In this document: piece after piece, positions 46,375-58,800 of the stretch | How the letters are laid out: each line of letters begins with the position of its first letter | Position numbering within the stretch: the first letter of the stretch is position 1 | NCBI RefSeq assembly: GCF_023898315.1 | Contig: NC_064619.1 | Coordinates: 481,595,376-481,659,375, forward strand | Origin: Schistocerca nitens | Lineage: Eukaryota; Arthropoda; Insecta; Orthoptera; Acrididae | Direction: 5' to 3' | DNA: 64,000 nt | The notes under the pieces: model-generated | What the model was told of the DNA's origin: nothing | Databases searched by the model: none | The model's input: only the letters and a program-made list of their open reading frames with translations | Translations under genes and position numbers: made by a program

Positions 46375-46572
46375 ATTTGTGGTAAGGTTGTATGGGACCA
46401 AACTGCTAAGGTCATCGGTCCCAAGCCTACACACTAATTAAACTAACTTAAACTAACTTACGCTAAGGACAACACACGCACCCATGCCCGAGGGAGGACT
46501 CGAACCTCCGACGGGTGGAGCCGCGCGAACCGTGACAAGGCGCCTTACACCTCTCGCTTACCCCGCGCGGCG
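46375..46572 (-). mobile_element. SINE with a third tRNA-like head and related tail
   Basis: The inverse starts GCCGCGCGGGGTAAGCGAGA, with the B box GGTTCGAGTCC. The tail resembles the main SINE tail at several blocks (ATGGGAC, AGGTCAT.GGTCCC, CTAAGGACA) but is clearly diverged. The 63-codon open frame through it is not a gene. Confidence 0.85.
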
Positions 46573-46626
46573 CCAGGCAGTTAATCTCAGTTTCTGCTTC
46601 CCAATTTACGTATGGTATTTAAATAT

Positions 46627-47590
46627 ACTGACTCACAAAATAACTGATACACCCAGTTTCAGTGTAATTTCGTGAATGTGTAAATGATTGTTGCAATTCT
46701 CTGCGACAGGCAGAACGGTTACCAGAGTATATCAGCGTTGGTCGTGTTTGGCGTTGTTACCAGAGGTAATGGGGTGTATGTCCGCCCCGATAGCTAAGTG
46801 GTCAGAGTGACGGATTGCCGTCCTACGGGCCCGTGTTCGATTCCCGGCTGGGTCGGAGATTTTCTCCGATCAGGGACTGGGCGTTGTGTTGTCTTCATCA
46901 CTATTTCATCCCCATCCGATACGCAGGTCGCCCAATGTGGAATCGAATGTAATAAGACCTGCGCAAAGGCGACCGGGCCTGCCCCGTTAGGGCCCTCCCG
47001 GCCAATGACGCCAAACGGTCATTTCCATTTCATGGGGTATATAAGGAAAATGACGAGCGTCATATGCTGGCTGATCGCTGTGAAGGACACGGAAATGCCG
47101 CGTACTCTCTTATAAGGTAACGTTTTCAGCACCTGACAGAGTTGGAAAGAGGCCTCATTGTGGGTCTTGATTTGATTGGCTTGTAAAATCGTGCAATATA
47201 CAGGTTTTTGGGGTGTTACGATGTGACAGCGTCCCGGTGTTGACTTCATAGGAACATAACGACAGGCGTACTATTGGTCAAGGTTCCGGTCGGCCACATC
47301 TAACAACCACAGAGAAGGATCGCTGCATTGTGCCTCAAGGACATAGTAACCCTCCCACAGCAGCACCTGCCTGCATAGAGTAAGCAATAGACCCCGCACA
47401 AAATTCTGTGTCACCGGGCAACGTTGGTCGGAGACAAGAAGCAGTCGTACTAAGGAATTATCGTTCCTTCTGTAGGTTGACATCAGCACCTCACCACAAA
47501 CTACTGTGTCTGAAATACTGCAGCAAGCGGGAAGCAAATGGCGTCGTGCAAATCAGTATTAAGCCGGAGTACCTTCCTCAGGACTTTATC
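46627..47590 (+). mobile_element. Tc1 relic, N-terminal part, with a SINE inside
   Basis: The left end reads ACTGACTCACAAAATAACTG. After the SINE (46780-47031), + strand text LTELERGLIVGLDLIGL with HTH character appears at about 47135-47185, then VPVGHI and QRRIAALCLKDIVT. No right end was found; a LINE follows at about 47605. Confidence 0.65.
46780..47031 (+). mobile_element. SINE of a separate family (TCCGCCCCGATAGC head)
   Basis: A tRNA-like head with A-box-like TAGCTAAGTGGTC and B box GTTCGATTCCC, then a longer tail ending CATTTCCATTTC. The flanks share ATGGGGTGTAT / ATGGGGTATAT (one mismatch). Inserted in the Tc1 relic at 46627. The tail does not match the main family. Confidence 0.85.
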
Positions 47591-47604
47591 GACGGCCTCA
47601 GTAT

Positions 47605-48400
47605 AGAGACATGAATTAGCGATCATAATGTCTTTATGGCGACTATGGATACTAATGTTAATTCATCAGTTAAGAACACAAGGAGAGTGTTTCTGCTAGT
47701 AAAAGCAGATAAGCAGTTTTTAGCACCTCACTTAGACAATGAACTGACATCGTGTAGTTCTGGAAATCTTGCTCTGGAGAAGTATGTGCCCAAAAGTAGA
47801 TTACAGACGGAAAACGCTGAGGAAACGAAGACGGTTGCTCTTTTCTTTCAAAAGAGAATGCGCAAATGACGACAGGTAAAGTTTTGCGGAGATTCGAGCA
47901 CCTCTGGGAAGATGTACGCGCGAAGCATACAATAATTATATACAATAACTACCATCATCTTACTATAGCAAATCATCTGGTCGAGAAACAGAAAAAATTC
48001 AGGTCGTACGTAAAATCACTAAGCGGGCCTAAGGTTTCCGTCCAATCACTCGTTAACTTGTCTAGACTAGCATTAGAAGATAGTAAAGCGAAAGCTGAAG
48101 TTTTAAAATTTCGCGTTCGTGGTTCCCGCAGGCGAATCGTACAGTCAAACCGTCGTTTGGCCTGCGCACAGTGTTCCTTATGGCCTTATGGACACGGTAG
48201 TAATAAGCATTCCTGACATAGAGAGGTAACTGAAAGAGTTGAAAAGAAATAAGTGACCAGGACCTTATGCAATCCCAATTCGTTTTCATAGAGATTACTC
48301 TACTTTACTGGCCCATTACTTAGCTTTTATTTTTCGCGAATACTCGCCCAGCGCAAAATCCCAAGAAACTGCAAAACGCCACTATTTAGAAGAAGAAAAA
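47605..48400 (+). mobile_element. LINE fragment, CR1/Jockey-like
   Basis: Holds DHNVFMATMDTNVN at about 47620, corresponding to the end of the endonuclease (SDH motif), an interdomain region open in parts at 47636-47869 and 47866-48216, and the start of RT (ELKRNK, PGPYAIPIRFHRD) at about 48232-48290. It resembles the LINE at 3340, which has the same PGP region. Truncated on both sides, with frameshifts. Confidence 0.75.
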
Positions 48401-48724
48401 AATACATTTGCTTCAAAAGACGTGGTCAGTGCTTCGCTTTTAGAACTGATATTGTTTGTTCACAGTTCTCTTTCAATGTAAAAAATAACCAGCTGTGCTT
48501 TGATAAATAGAATAACAAAAAGCATTGTTTGGATGACAAAATTGTCACATTTACCCATGTTGTCTTATTAAACTTAAATTTTATGTGGAACTTTGCAATT
48601 AAGTAAACATCATTGTGTCGTATTCAGTTTTTCCTAACCCTTCTCGTTGTGCCAAAATCTCTCGTCTTTCTATTTTTATTTTTGCCACTGGTGTTCACAG
48701 AGATTTAAAATTAGTAGTTCACAT

Positions 48725-50515
48725 ACACCAATGAGACAAAACATAATGACCACTGCCCACCGTGAGAGTTACTGCCGCCGTCTGGAGGCATTGTGGCTAT
48801 GTGGCCCGTTAGGCGAAGCACGTAGCTTACAGGGGCATCGTGTGAACTTCCCCCTCACCGATCTGATTCATATTCACACAATGTATAGCCCGCGACTACG
48901 ACTTCAACATATTCAAATAGCAAGACGCAACTCTCAACTGTTTTCGAGAGCGTCGACATTTCAAATTTTATACGTGTTTATATACGCGGTTAGTTTCAGA
49001 AGCTCGTGCTCCATGGATCGAATATCGCTGCCTGTACTCCCTTTTTTTGTTTTTTAAATCCCGTCTAACTGTCATTGTTGAATCACTCATTTATTATTTT
49101 CATAATCTCTATGCTGAAAAGATGAGAAAAATGTTCGTTATGAGACTAGAAAAAATGTATACACAGGAACTTTCAGTCATTTTCTGTATATTATTTTCTC
49201 TACGTATGTATCAAGTACAATGTCTAACCTATGGCGTACTTTACGAATCAGGATGGTGCTGAATATAAAAACATGGGGAACAATAATATCTGCCACGTAC
49301 AGCACTTCTTATGACCGCTGACTATCCACAGGCCTCGTGCTTATGAAACTAAGCGCCAGTTAGCTTGGCTGCGGAATCATTGAATACTGACGAACATATG
49401 AAGTAGGTAAGCACACGCAAAATGGTCAAACTCGATTTTCTCGGAAAAGTCTGAGAGTTTCGTCTTGCTATTTGCATGTATTGAATACCTGGTCGTGCCC
49501 TACACAGCCTGTCAATATGAATCGTTGAGGAGATGTTCGTACGGTCTTCTTCTGAGCTGGGACGAAAGGGGAACCTATCCAGCGACGATACGAGTAGCAA
49601 ATGAGGAAATCCACTAACATAAGTGGCTTTGATAGAGGACAGATTCTTAAGGCGAAACTTGTTGGGTGTTAACGACCTACTGTCGAATGTGTCTACAGAG
49701 AGTGGTGAAGCGACGTTGCACCCGCCAGTATGCGACAAAGTCTTTTTTCTTTTTCTTTTTGACTTCCACGTTTCATCAATGAAAAGCAGGATAAGCGGTA
49801 ATCTGTGGCAGATCAGAGTGTTACTCTGGTGAGGGTAGAGGTATTTCGGAGTAACTCTTTGAATGCACAGTTCTGAGCATGGGGCTCAGATGTACAGTAC
49901 ACAAACCCATGTTGACTCACGACATCATCATTTACGATTACAGGGGGCACGAGATCGTTGAGAATGACCGTGAACCGAAGGAAACATGTCGCCTGATCGT
50001 AAGAGATACGTTTGTTGTCACAACAGTTCAATGACAGTGTCCTGAGAAGCAGTATTTCAGGCGAACGGATTCTCGAAACATGCACCGCGCCACGTACGTA
50101 GCGACTTTCACCTGCGCTTGTACCAGAGATTCACTCGCCCACACCCCGTCTACACACCTTTGCAATTTGTATGGGCTTCCGTGGGACCTGTGGTATTAAC
50201 AGCAGGCACCATGACAACTGCGTGCATCTTTTCACGCTACGCGTCTTCCCTAACGACCATGATATTTTCGAGCAGCGAACTGTGACAAAAGGTCAGAACA
50301 ATACTACAGTGGTTTGAGGAGTGTGATAGTGAAATCACTTTAATGTTTTCGTCACCAAGTTCGCCGGATCTGAACCCGTTGGAACACAATTGTGACGCTA
50401 TCTGTGACGCGTTCACAAACAACTGGCCAGTAATTTGCGAGGACTGCGTGACTATTTGTGTAGAAAACCTATCTCTAGAGACCACTAAGGTCTTGAGTGA
50501 CGACCATTTACAGTG
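48725..50515 (+). mobile_element. Tc1 relic (TATGACCAC group), interrupted
   Basis: The left end (CAATGAGACAAAACATAATG) resembles those at 55766 and 20103. The C-terminal catalytic text PSSPDLNPLEHNCDAICDAF is readable at about 50356-50415. Between these, a foldback element (arms about 48873-48985 and 49415-49525) is inserted. The right end was not found; a Tigger relic follows. Confidence 0.7.
48873..49525. repeat. Foldback element inside the Tc1 relic
   Basis: Arms of about 110 bp share AATAGCAAGACGCAACTCTC (left, from about 48916) and the inverse GAGTTTCGTCTTGCTATT (right, near 49454). The mismatch rate is moderate. The loop is AT-rich without a coding frame. Confidence 0.7.
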
Positions 50516-50669
50516 ACGTCATCAGCCACTCGCGAGCGGCGGGGGAAACGTTCAAAAATATGAAGACCTTTCATTGTCGGCAGCGGCATATGGACAATGC
50601 GTTTAGTACGTTCTGCTGTCTGGGTTCAACGCTCTTTCTCCTACCGTCTTAGTCCAGCTTGTGATCACA

Positions 50670-52590
50670 GATTTTGGTAATCTTGTGTTCACATATTGCT
50701 TTCTGTGTGCAAATTTTATTAACCTTCGTAGAAAACTCTCCTAAGATAAAGTCAAAAGAAGACAATCGTAACACAAAAAATACCTTAGAAATGAAACGTA
50801 AAATCATTGAAAAATGCGAACGTGGTGTGAGCGTTACTGATTTAGAGCGTGCATGCAATCAGTCTACATCAACTATTTGCACTATCCTCAAGAACAAGGA
50901 CAAGATTAAGGAGTTAACTACTTCAAAGCGATTGACTAAACAACGGTTTCGTATTCTGGACGATGTCGATAGGTTGCTCCTTATATTGATAATGAAAAGC
51001 AATTGCAAGGTGACACTATTAACGAGAATATTATTTGTGAGAAGGTGAGAATGATTTTCGCCTACCTCTTTAAGAAGATGCCACGGCCATCAACGGTCGA
51101 AGGAGTGTTTAAGGGAAGCCGTGGTTGGTTCGAGAAATTTAAGAGAAGAACCGAAGTCCGCAGCGTTGTGAGGGCAAGGCGAAGCAATCAGCTCCGACAC
51201 AAAGGCAGCAGAGGACTTCATAAGCAGTTTCAAGATCCTGGTAGATTCTGAGGCTTATCTGCTTCAACAGGTTTTTAATTGTGACGGGACGGGTCTATCC
51301 CGGGAAAAGATGCCGAAGCGTACCTTTATAACAGCAGAGTTGAAAGAATTGCCCGATCACAAGTCAATGAAGGACCGTCTGACACTGCTGCTCTGTGCCA
51401 ATGCAAGCGGCGATTTGAAAATTAAACCGCTGCTTGTTTACCATTCAGAAATTCCACGAGCCTGTAGGAAGTGTAGTGAAGTCCAGATGAGCAGGTTAAA
51501 TGTGATGTAGAGATCCAACAACAAGGCTTGGGTGACACGTGATCTATTTTTGTGGTTCGACCAACGAAGTGTTTAGTCCTTCGGTGAAAAATATTTGCTA
51601 GAGATGAATTTGCCACTCCATATCTTGCTGGTTATGGACAAAGTTCCTGCCCGTCTTCCAGCCTTGAAGAATTTCAGTTCATCAAGATCCAATTTCTGCC
51701 TCCCAGCACCGCTCTGTTACTCCAGCCTATGGACGAGGAGATTGTTTCTAGCTTTAATAAGCTCTATACTGAAGCACTCTTAGAGCATTGCCTTGAGTTG
51801 ACTGAAGCTACCAATCTTATTCTCAGAGAGTTTTGTAAATATCACTTCCACATCGTTGCCTGGGTCAAAATAGTAGAGAAGGCGCGGGAAGATGTTACCA
51901 AGAGGACTCTCTCTTCTACTTGGAAGAAGCTTTGGCTGGAGTGCGTCACCGAATGTGACTCTGAGGCATTTGAGTCAGTGCCTGTGGAGCCTGTACATTG
52001 TGTCTTTGGCCTAGAGCATGGGACTAGAAGCGGATAACAATGATATCGATGAGCTTGTGGAAAATCACAGCCAAGAAATGATCACCAAAGAGCTTAAGGA
52101 GTTACACTGTGTTTCACGGCAGGTAGTTGTGGAGAGGAGTTCTACAGTCGAGGAGGAGGAGGAGGAGGTAACAGGCGAGCTGCAATCTTCTGGCGCAATG
52201 ACATATGCTGAAAGCATGGGAATCGGATGCATCGTACATTGAACATCATATCCGCATAAATCAGTGGCTACGCATGCTACGAATTTATTTGACGATAATG
52301 ATGCGTAGCATATTCATCAAGTGTTGAGGCGTCGACAGAAACAAGTGAGTATAGATAGAATCACACTAAATAAGAATGTATCGTCAATAATAAAGAACAT
52401 GATACTGTATGTATAAATTTCTTTGAATAAATGGCATGAATAAGATAAAACTTTTAGTACTTTTACTGCGTGGAACGCACTATCTTATTTTGCATTATTT
52501 TATATGGGATAAATAGTTTCGCTTAACGAGTGTTTCGCGCTACGAATAAGATTCTGGAATGAATTATGCTTGCTATGCGAGGTTCCACTG
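50670..52590 (+). mobile_element. Tigger/pogo-type DNA transposon relic
   Basis: A right terminal repeat GCGAGGTTCCACTG lies at about 52577-52590. The transposase is on the + strand. No left end was found; the sequence joins the Tc1 relic upstream. Confidence 0.85.
50791..52242 (+). pseudogene. Tigger-like transposase pseudogene (TIGD1-like)
   Basis: A transposase related to TIGD/pogo proteins, broken into frames. The N-terminal CENP-B-type HTH is MKRKIIEKCERGVSVTDLER (from 50791) with STSTICTILKNKDKI. A second DNA-binding region holds FKGSRGWFEKFKRR (about 51110). The catalytic part reads VFNCDGTGLSREKMP (first D, about 51272), HILLVMDKVPARL (second D, about 51615), and LLLQPMDEEIVSSFNKLY (third D, about 51712). 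The C-terminal acidic tail has a run of glutamates (VEEEEEEVTGE). At least three frameshifts and a stop near 51508 interrupt it. Confidence 0.88.
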
Positions 52591-54262
52591 TAAAATATGT
52601 ATATGTAAGTCCCTGCCATATCACATAACTGAATGTGTATATTTTGTTATTACATTTTAGACCACTAATGATGCCTAATAGGAGAGGGTTGCAACGTATT
52701 TGGTTGAAAACAAAATAATCATTCATTTGCTACACATGGAAAGTATATGGTTTTTACAGCATGACAGACGTAATTAAGGTAGAAGCTGGTGAAAAATATA
52801 GAAAGGCTAATATGGGGCGGGGAAGAGGGAGGCGACAGCTTTGTCATTTCTGCCGGAGACCCAGGTTCGAATAGGCTACGGCTCTGGTAGATTGAATCTG
52901 GAGCGGAATTGATTCCGAATATTAGAGAAGATTTAAGTGAAATCAATGTTTCTGCGAGGCAAGACAAGGAAATGTGTTGGCAAAAATAATATTCGACAGT
53001 TCGATGGGAACTATGTGAATGATTAGTCGTTATGAAATAAGATACGTTCGCATTTAAATGTGTCAAGTGTTGAAGAAATAGCAACTGTATTACACGATGT
53101 TTGATGTAAAGGGGGGATGTACCTTCCATCTCCACCATGTTAAATTGACCGTTTCCAATGCACGTTTTTTCAGGAAGTTTTCATTTTTTCACATACATTT
53201 AAATTATTTGCTAATAAGTTGACATCTTTTATCAGTAATATATTGAAACCGAATTCATTTAAAATTTTTATAATGATTCACTTTTAGGGCTACTTTTAAA
53301 ATAAAAAAGGACATAAAGTCCTTTGTAATATAGCTAGAAAGCTAAATATGATGGTACTTTTTGCACGTGTACTAAGAATATTGACTGTCGCAATTTCATT
53401 CCTCAAAGGTAAATGGTTTCAGAGGAAAGTTACATTTTCCTAGAAAAACAGCGAAAGTTGTATGAAATTATGTTCAAAATTTTCATGCACATGTAATGCC
53501 TTTAAACCATTTTTGCTATGCACTCATAATTTAAAACTTTTTTTTTTCAATGTATCAGTCATGGCTTCCTCTGGCACTGACATGCAAGCAGCTTGCGGTA
53601 TGGAAGTATATTTCTCAGTTGGTCCAGTTCCTCATACTTCTTACTTCGTTCCGATAATTGGCTCTCTATCTCATAATACTCAGCTTATGGTCATCTATCG
53701 CCATTTGCCGTACCCTGTATATCGTTATTGTAGTGCACATGTACACCTTTCTCGATTTAATATTTACCTTTTGACGAGTGTCTTTCGTTACCCAATGTGC
53801 TATTCATGTATTTATCATTTCTGGGGTTGTATGAGTGTGTACTAATAACCCGTAAACAATTCCTATGGTTGGTGTGCTATGCACATGAGATATTGAGACC
53901 AAAATTTTACATCACATGAAGCAAACTATAAGAATACTTTTGTGTGGTCTTTACTTTCCATTCACCGTTGGACCATTCGTAGCCTTTCTAATACGAGACT
54001 AGTTATATAGTTTTAACTATGGCTTAAAAAAATGGGTTATGTAATTTTTATCTACTTGAAATCCCAGTGCCACGTTAGCGAAGCACATTGCCAGAAGAGC
54101 CAAAACAGAATGGCGGAGTGTACTGACAAAATGTATCAATGTGCGGCAATATGTATTCTTAGTTTGAAGGGGAACATAGCTGAAATGGTTCCAAAAGTGG
54201 GAGAACGAGGACAGAGTCGATGACGACATCACTGAGTCATGGGGTTGCTACCCTCGTCCCTC
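52591..54262. other. Intronic, no gene recognised
   Basis: A 127-codon frame at 53462-53845 and a 139-codon frame on the - strand at 52719-53138 have no recognisable motif. AT-rich throughout. Confidence 0.45.
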
Positions 54263-54450
54263 CTGACAAAGGCCGATTGCCTTATGTACAAAATGGTGGG
54301 AAATTTAAATTTTGGAGGTAAATTGAAAATTGTTGTAATTCAACTGTGTTTTCCCACTCATTTGGAACTATAACTGTTGAGCGAAGTAAAACGTCGCGAG
54401 AAAATCAAAAATCCAAGATGCCGCATTGGTATGCTGTCTGACCTGGAATA
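54263..54450 (+). repeat. Foldback left arm
   Basis: TGACAAAGGCC ... CTGACCTGGAATA, matched in reverse complement by 54939-55109 (GTTCCAGGTCAGCC ... GGCCTTTGTCA). Mismatches and small gaps are frequent. A SINE and about 290 bp of AT-rich sequence lie between. Confidence 0.8.
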
Positions 54451-54456
54451 GTGGGA

Positions 54457-54646
54457 GCCGGCCGGTGTGGCCGTGCGGTTCTAAGCGCGTCAGTTTGGAA
54501 CCGTGTGACCGCTACAGTCGCAGGTTCGAATCCTGCCTCGGGCATGGATGTGTGTGATGTGCTTAGGTTAGTTAGGTTTAAGTAGTTCTAAGTTCTAGGG
54601 GACTGATGACCTCAGTAGTTAAGTCCCATAGTGCTCGGAGCCATTT
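54457..54646 (+). mobile_element. tRNA-derived SINE (main family)
   Basis: Target duplication GAATAGTGGGA at 54446-54456 and 54647-54657. It lies between the arms of a foldback element. Confidence 0.95.
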
Positions 54647-54938
54647 GAATAGTGGGATTGCCTCTAACGTTTCAAATAGTAAATGATTAATGTAATTACT
54701 CATGAAATTGCAATTTAAGTCCAGTATTGCATAATGAAATGACACAAACTTTATAATCCATCCGATCAGTAGGAACGCTACAAAGACAAATGCAGGAGTC
54801 AACATCGAGCATGAAATTCAGTCACAGAACACACTAATAAAATTCATAACTTTGTAACCAATTAGCTGTGCGGATGATTTTAAAAAATTTTATGACATAT
54901 TCCAGGGCATCCATCTTGGACTGAGATAGCATAGAGTG

Positions 54939-55109
54939 TTCCAGGTCAGCCAAAATGGCAATGCTCCATCTAGGATTTTTTAATTTCCCGCCTACTTATA
55001 CTCAGGACCTGAGTGGGGAAACACGCGAGTACCACTTGACAATTTTTTGAATTTACCAGAATTTTTGAATTTCCTACCATTTTGTTCTTAGGGCCTTGGC
55101 CTTTGTCAC
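54939..55109 (-). repeat. Foldback right arm
   Basis: Inverse partner of 54263-54450. Confidence 0.8.
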
Positions 55110-55199
55110 ACGGTGAAGAGGGAATGCAATTGTCAAACAAGCCTGAATGACGAAGAACGAAGTGATAGTCCGCCTCTGCAACAAGAATCAGGGGATGCA

Positions 55200-55765
55200 A
55201 GAGAAGTGGAGACCGTGGTAGTCGGAGATCTACGCATCACAGCCGAGTAGATAGTGAAAAAAGTGAAAACTACTCATAAACCAGTTTTAAACAGTTTTCA
55301 ACAGTTTTGATCCTGACAAAAATCTCTCTCGGCTAGGTCTTGTCACGGCTCACACCTAATAAAAGAGCCTTTGGAACCATAGCAGCGGAAATGTTGCAGC
55401 TGTGTCAGAGCAACGCGGGTGTATTCTTTAATCATCTAATTACTACCGATGTGTGCTTGTATCACCCAGAGGCAAAGGAGCAAGACGAGCAGTGGAAACA
55501 TATGGATTCGCCAGCATCAAGGAAGGCGAGGAGCCAACCATCATGATGCTGATGGTTCTTTGGGACATGTATGTTGCGATGCAAACATGTGCTCGTAAGG
55601 AACAGACTATCGTAGGCCGTCAGAACGAAGCGTGGTGGAACGCAGTTACAGGGATCGTTTTTACTCCGCGACAACGCCCCTTCTTTTCTATGAACGCAGT
55701 ATCACACATGCTCATTTCGCCTAAAAAAAATCGTGCCTCGCTCTCCCCGTGTCCTCTGACTACTT
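55200..55765 (+). pseudogene. Mariner-like transposase fragment
   Basis: Two overlapping frames read like part of a mariner transposase: FFNHLITTDVCLYHPEAKEQ and WKHMDSPASRKARSQPS, then after a shift MMLMVLWDMYVAM. The family normally has FL..IVTGDETWVHHYDPETK, so the first catalytic D survives while E-T-W is changed. No inverted ends were found. It is very degraded; chance similarity is possible but the order of motifs fits. Confidence 0.6.
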
Positions 55766-56877
55766 AGGCTGATCACCCAGAACATTATGACCACTGCCAA
55801 ACGCGACGCTGGATGCCATCTTGTGGCGTTGTGGGCACTTGTCGTGGTAACTAAAGTACGTAAACGGAGCAGAGATGAAGAGGTGATCAGCCTAGCGAAG
55901 ATATGGGCTGCATATGGAGAAGTCCAAAGAGCAGATTATCATTTTGCAGAACCTGTGAACGAGTGTCACGAAAACTACGTAGCTGGTCGAACGTCGATGT
56001 GCTCCTGACATGATCATCTACGGTAAGAGGTAGGACAACAGTGTAACTACCACTAGGCGCTAAATAGTTGGACGTCCACGGCTCTTCATAGAGAGTAGGG
56101 CTCGGAGGCTTCTCTGTTGTGTAGCATTTATGCCGAAAGAGCACAAGTGTTTCGGAACACACCGTTCGTCGTAAGTTGTTCAACACAGAGCTCCGCAGCA
56201 GACCACACCTACGTGTTCACATGTTGACACAACGACGTCGTCAGTTACGAATGCAGTGGACACGTGACCATCGGGATTCGACCGCCGGTCAATGGAAACG
56301 TATCAGGTCTGCAGGTGAATCACATTTTTACTTCAATAAGTCCATGGTCGTCTCCACAAACGCCGTCATCCAGGCAAACGGTGGCTCTAGACGTGCAGCG
56401 CACCGCGGACGCAGGCTGGTAGGAGCAGTATTATGCTATGGTAGGCATTATCCTGCGTTTTCATGGGACCTGTGGTAGTAAGTTAAGAGATGCTGACGGA
56501 TGTGAGCAACTTGCATACCTTCATGCTTGATGTCATCTTTCAGCAGTATATTTATAATTGTCCGTGTCTCACAGCCAAAACCGTACTACAGTGGTTTGAC
56601 GAGCATTGTACTGAACTCACGTTGGAGTCTCGGCGACGAAATTCGCCTGATGCATATCCCATCTGTTTCGCTTCACCATCACCGCGTACACAAATCAGCG
56701 GCCCATTATTTACGCGCATCACATGAGCTGTGCGTAGACTTCTAATGGCACATACCTCCAAAAGCCTACCAATAAACTGTCGGCTCTCTGATACGAAGAA
56801 TCAGTTACGTATTTCATTTCAAAGACGGGCAAACGAGCTATTAAGCAGGTGGTCATTATGTTTTCGTTCATCAGTTT
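55766..56877 (+). mobile_element. Tc1 relic (TATGACCAC group)
   Basis: The left end GGCTGATCACCCAGAACATT and right end TTATGTTTTCGTTCATCAG are imperfect inverted copies. The + strand transposase is traceable through frameshifts: RSRPHLRVHMLTQRRRQLRM and WTRDHRDSTAGQWKRI (from about 56185 to 56300), with SAGESHFYFN in place of SDESRF, so the first D is lost. Confidence 0.8.
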
Positions 56878-56884
56878 ATTTTTT

Positions 56885-57875
56885 CCTCTACATCTACATC
56901 TACATCAATACGCTACAAGTAACCCGACAGGGTGTGGCGGAGGGTACTTGTGGTACCACTAACTGATCCCGCCTTCCCTGTTCCACCCGCGAGTGGAGAA
57001 ATTATTGTTAGCAAACCTCTGTATTAGCTCGGATTTCCTTATATTTTTTCGTTGTGGTCATTTCGTGAGTCATTTATGGGAAAAAGTAATATGCTATCAG
57101 ACTTTCCCAGAAAGTACTCTTTCGAAATTTCAATAGTAAACCTGTCCGGGATGCACAGTGCCACTTTGTAGCTTCTTCCACTGGCGTTTGTTGAGAATCT
57201 CTGTAACGCTCTCTCGCCGTCCAAACGATCCATTGTCGAAACGCGCCGCTTTTCGTTACATCTTCCTTGTATCTTCTGTCAGACCTACCTGATGAGGGTC
57301 CCAGAGTGACAAACGAAACCTCGAGTTTCGGACAACAAGTACCTTGATGGATGAGTTACATTTCCGTAAGATTCTTCCTGTTAGTCTCAGTTTGGTATCT
57401 GCTTTACCTTCTCTTCGTTTTATATCGTCTTTCCACACAAGGTCGCTCTGGATAGTTACTCCTAGATATTTTGCTGTAGATATTCGATCCAGTAATTTGT
57501 TATCAATATTGTACTCTTACAGTAGTGGATTACTTTCCATACGTATACATGTTACATTCATTCACGTTCAGGGTCAACTGCCAAAGCCTGGAGCACTCAT
57601 CAATCCTCTGTAGCTCATTCTGCAAATTTTACAGTCTTCTAGCGTTGCTACGTTTTTAGAGACAACTGCAGCATTTGCCAAGAGCTTCCGACGCTTTCTA
57701 CTAGATTATTACACTGTAAACAATAACGGTCCTATCACACTTCCTAGGAGGACTCAAGAAATTATCTTTATATGTATCGACGTTGTTGCGTTAAGATTGA
57801 AGTTTTGAGTTCTATCTGCCAGGAAGCCTTGAACACAGTTGCAAATCTGGTCCGATACTCGCTAAGCTATTTTTT
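56885..57875 (-). mobile_element. LINE 3' end, antisense, CR1/Jockey-like
   Basis: The antisense 3' tail (CTACATCTACATCTACATCA, then ACAGGGTGTGGCGGAGGGTA) begins at about 56885. Moving right one reads, on the - strand, the RT C-terminal part: WKDDIKRREGKADTKLRLTG (57380-57430), ELQRIDECSRLWQLTLNVNE (about 57550-57612). A region near 57730-57750 corresponds to the conserved P-x-G-S-V-x-G-P-L-L box. It is the same general family as the LINE at 3340. Broken by stops. Confidence 0.8.
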
Positions 57876-58090
57876 TCTTTTTTTTCCAGTAAACGGCAGT
57901 GGGGGACGGTCTCAAATGCCTCAAACCAAGCATTACACAATGACGACAAGCTTGAACGTTAGTTGAATAGTAGCAACCCAAGGTCTCCGCCAAATCATCC
58001 ATCGTTAGGAAAAATATGTTGCATTGAAGGATGGATATGGAGAGATGGATTAACGTCATTACCAAATTTCATGAGATAAAATTAATACTT

Positions 58091-58800
58091 ATATCTACAT
58101 CTACATCTGCATTACAGGTATACCATCTACACACACACTTCGCAATCAATTGTATGATGTTTGCCTGAGGGTAACCCTTGCCTGAGGGTGACTCTTGCAA
58201 GACTGCTACATTGCTCCTTTCCTGCTACATTCACAAAAAATGTAAGGAAGAAACGACTGTCAACGAGTATATGCCTCCGTAAGTTCCAAAATTCTCTTAG
58301 CTTGTCTTCGTAGACCTTACGCAAAATGTTCGCTGGCGACAGTAGAACAGTTCTTCACGCAGCTTCAAATGCCAGCTCTCTAAATTTTCTAAATACCGCT
58401 TCGCGAAAAGAACGCCATCTTCCTTTCAGGCACGCGCCCATACAATTGTTTTTAGTGGGGAGCCTAGGGCAGGGAGGGGGAAGAGTGGAATATCTTTAAA
58501 TTGTTTCTTTCTCTCTCTGATTTTTTAAAGACGAATGGCGACGTGTAGCTAACCATAAAAAGTTCTAGTTTCGACCCCGCCTAAAACCTTCGACTTTATT
58601 AAATCTTTTCTTGAAAGACTTGCATCTGACTACACCATGTTTTCTGCATTCCCTGAGATCGTGGTTCTCCCTTGCCCCCAAGCATGGTCTGTGTTGCTCC
58701 AGGGTTTCCTATTGGTGCTCATCTCCGAAATACTTGCGTGTTTATCGAACCTACCAGTAACAAATCTAGCAGCCCGCCTCTAAGTTGCAGCATTACGCTT
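58091..58800 (-). mobile_element. Second antisense LINE 3' fragment
   Basis: Begins with TATCTACATCTACATCTGCA, the same kind of tail as at 56885. On the - strand, RRAARFVTGRF is readable at about 58750-58785, matching VQRRAARFVTD of the LINE at 3340. The stretch 58480-58560 is T-rich and unassigned. Confidence 0.7.

Noticed and set aside
53462-53845. 127-codon + strand frame
   Set aside because: No recognisable domain; low-complexity AT-rich surroundings.
55340-55767. Possible host gene with two overlapping frames
   Set aside because: The motif order fits a decayed mariner transposase better than a host protein.
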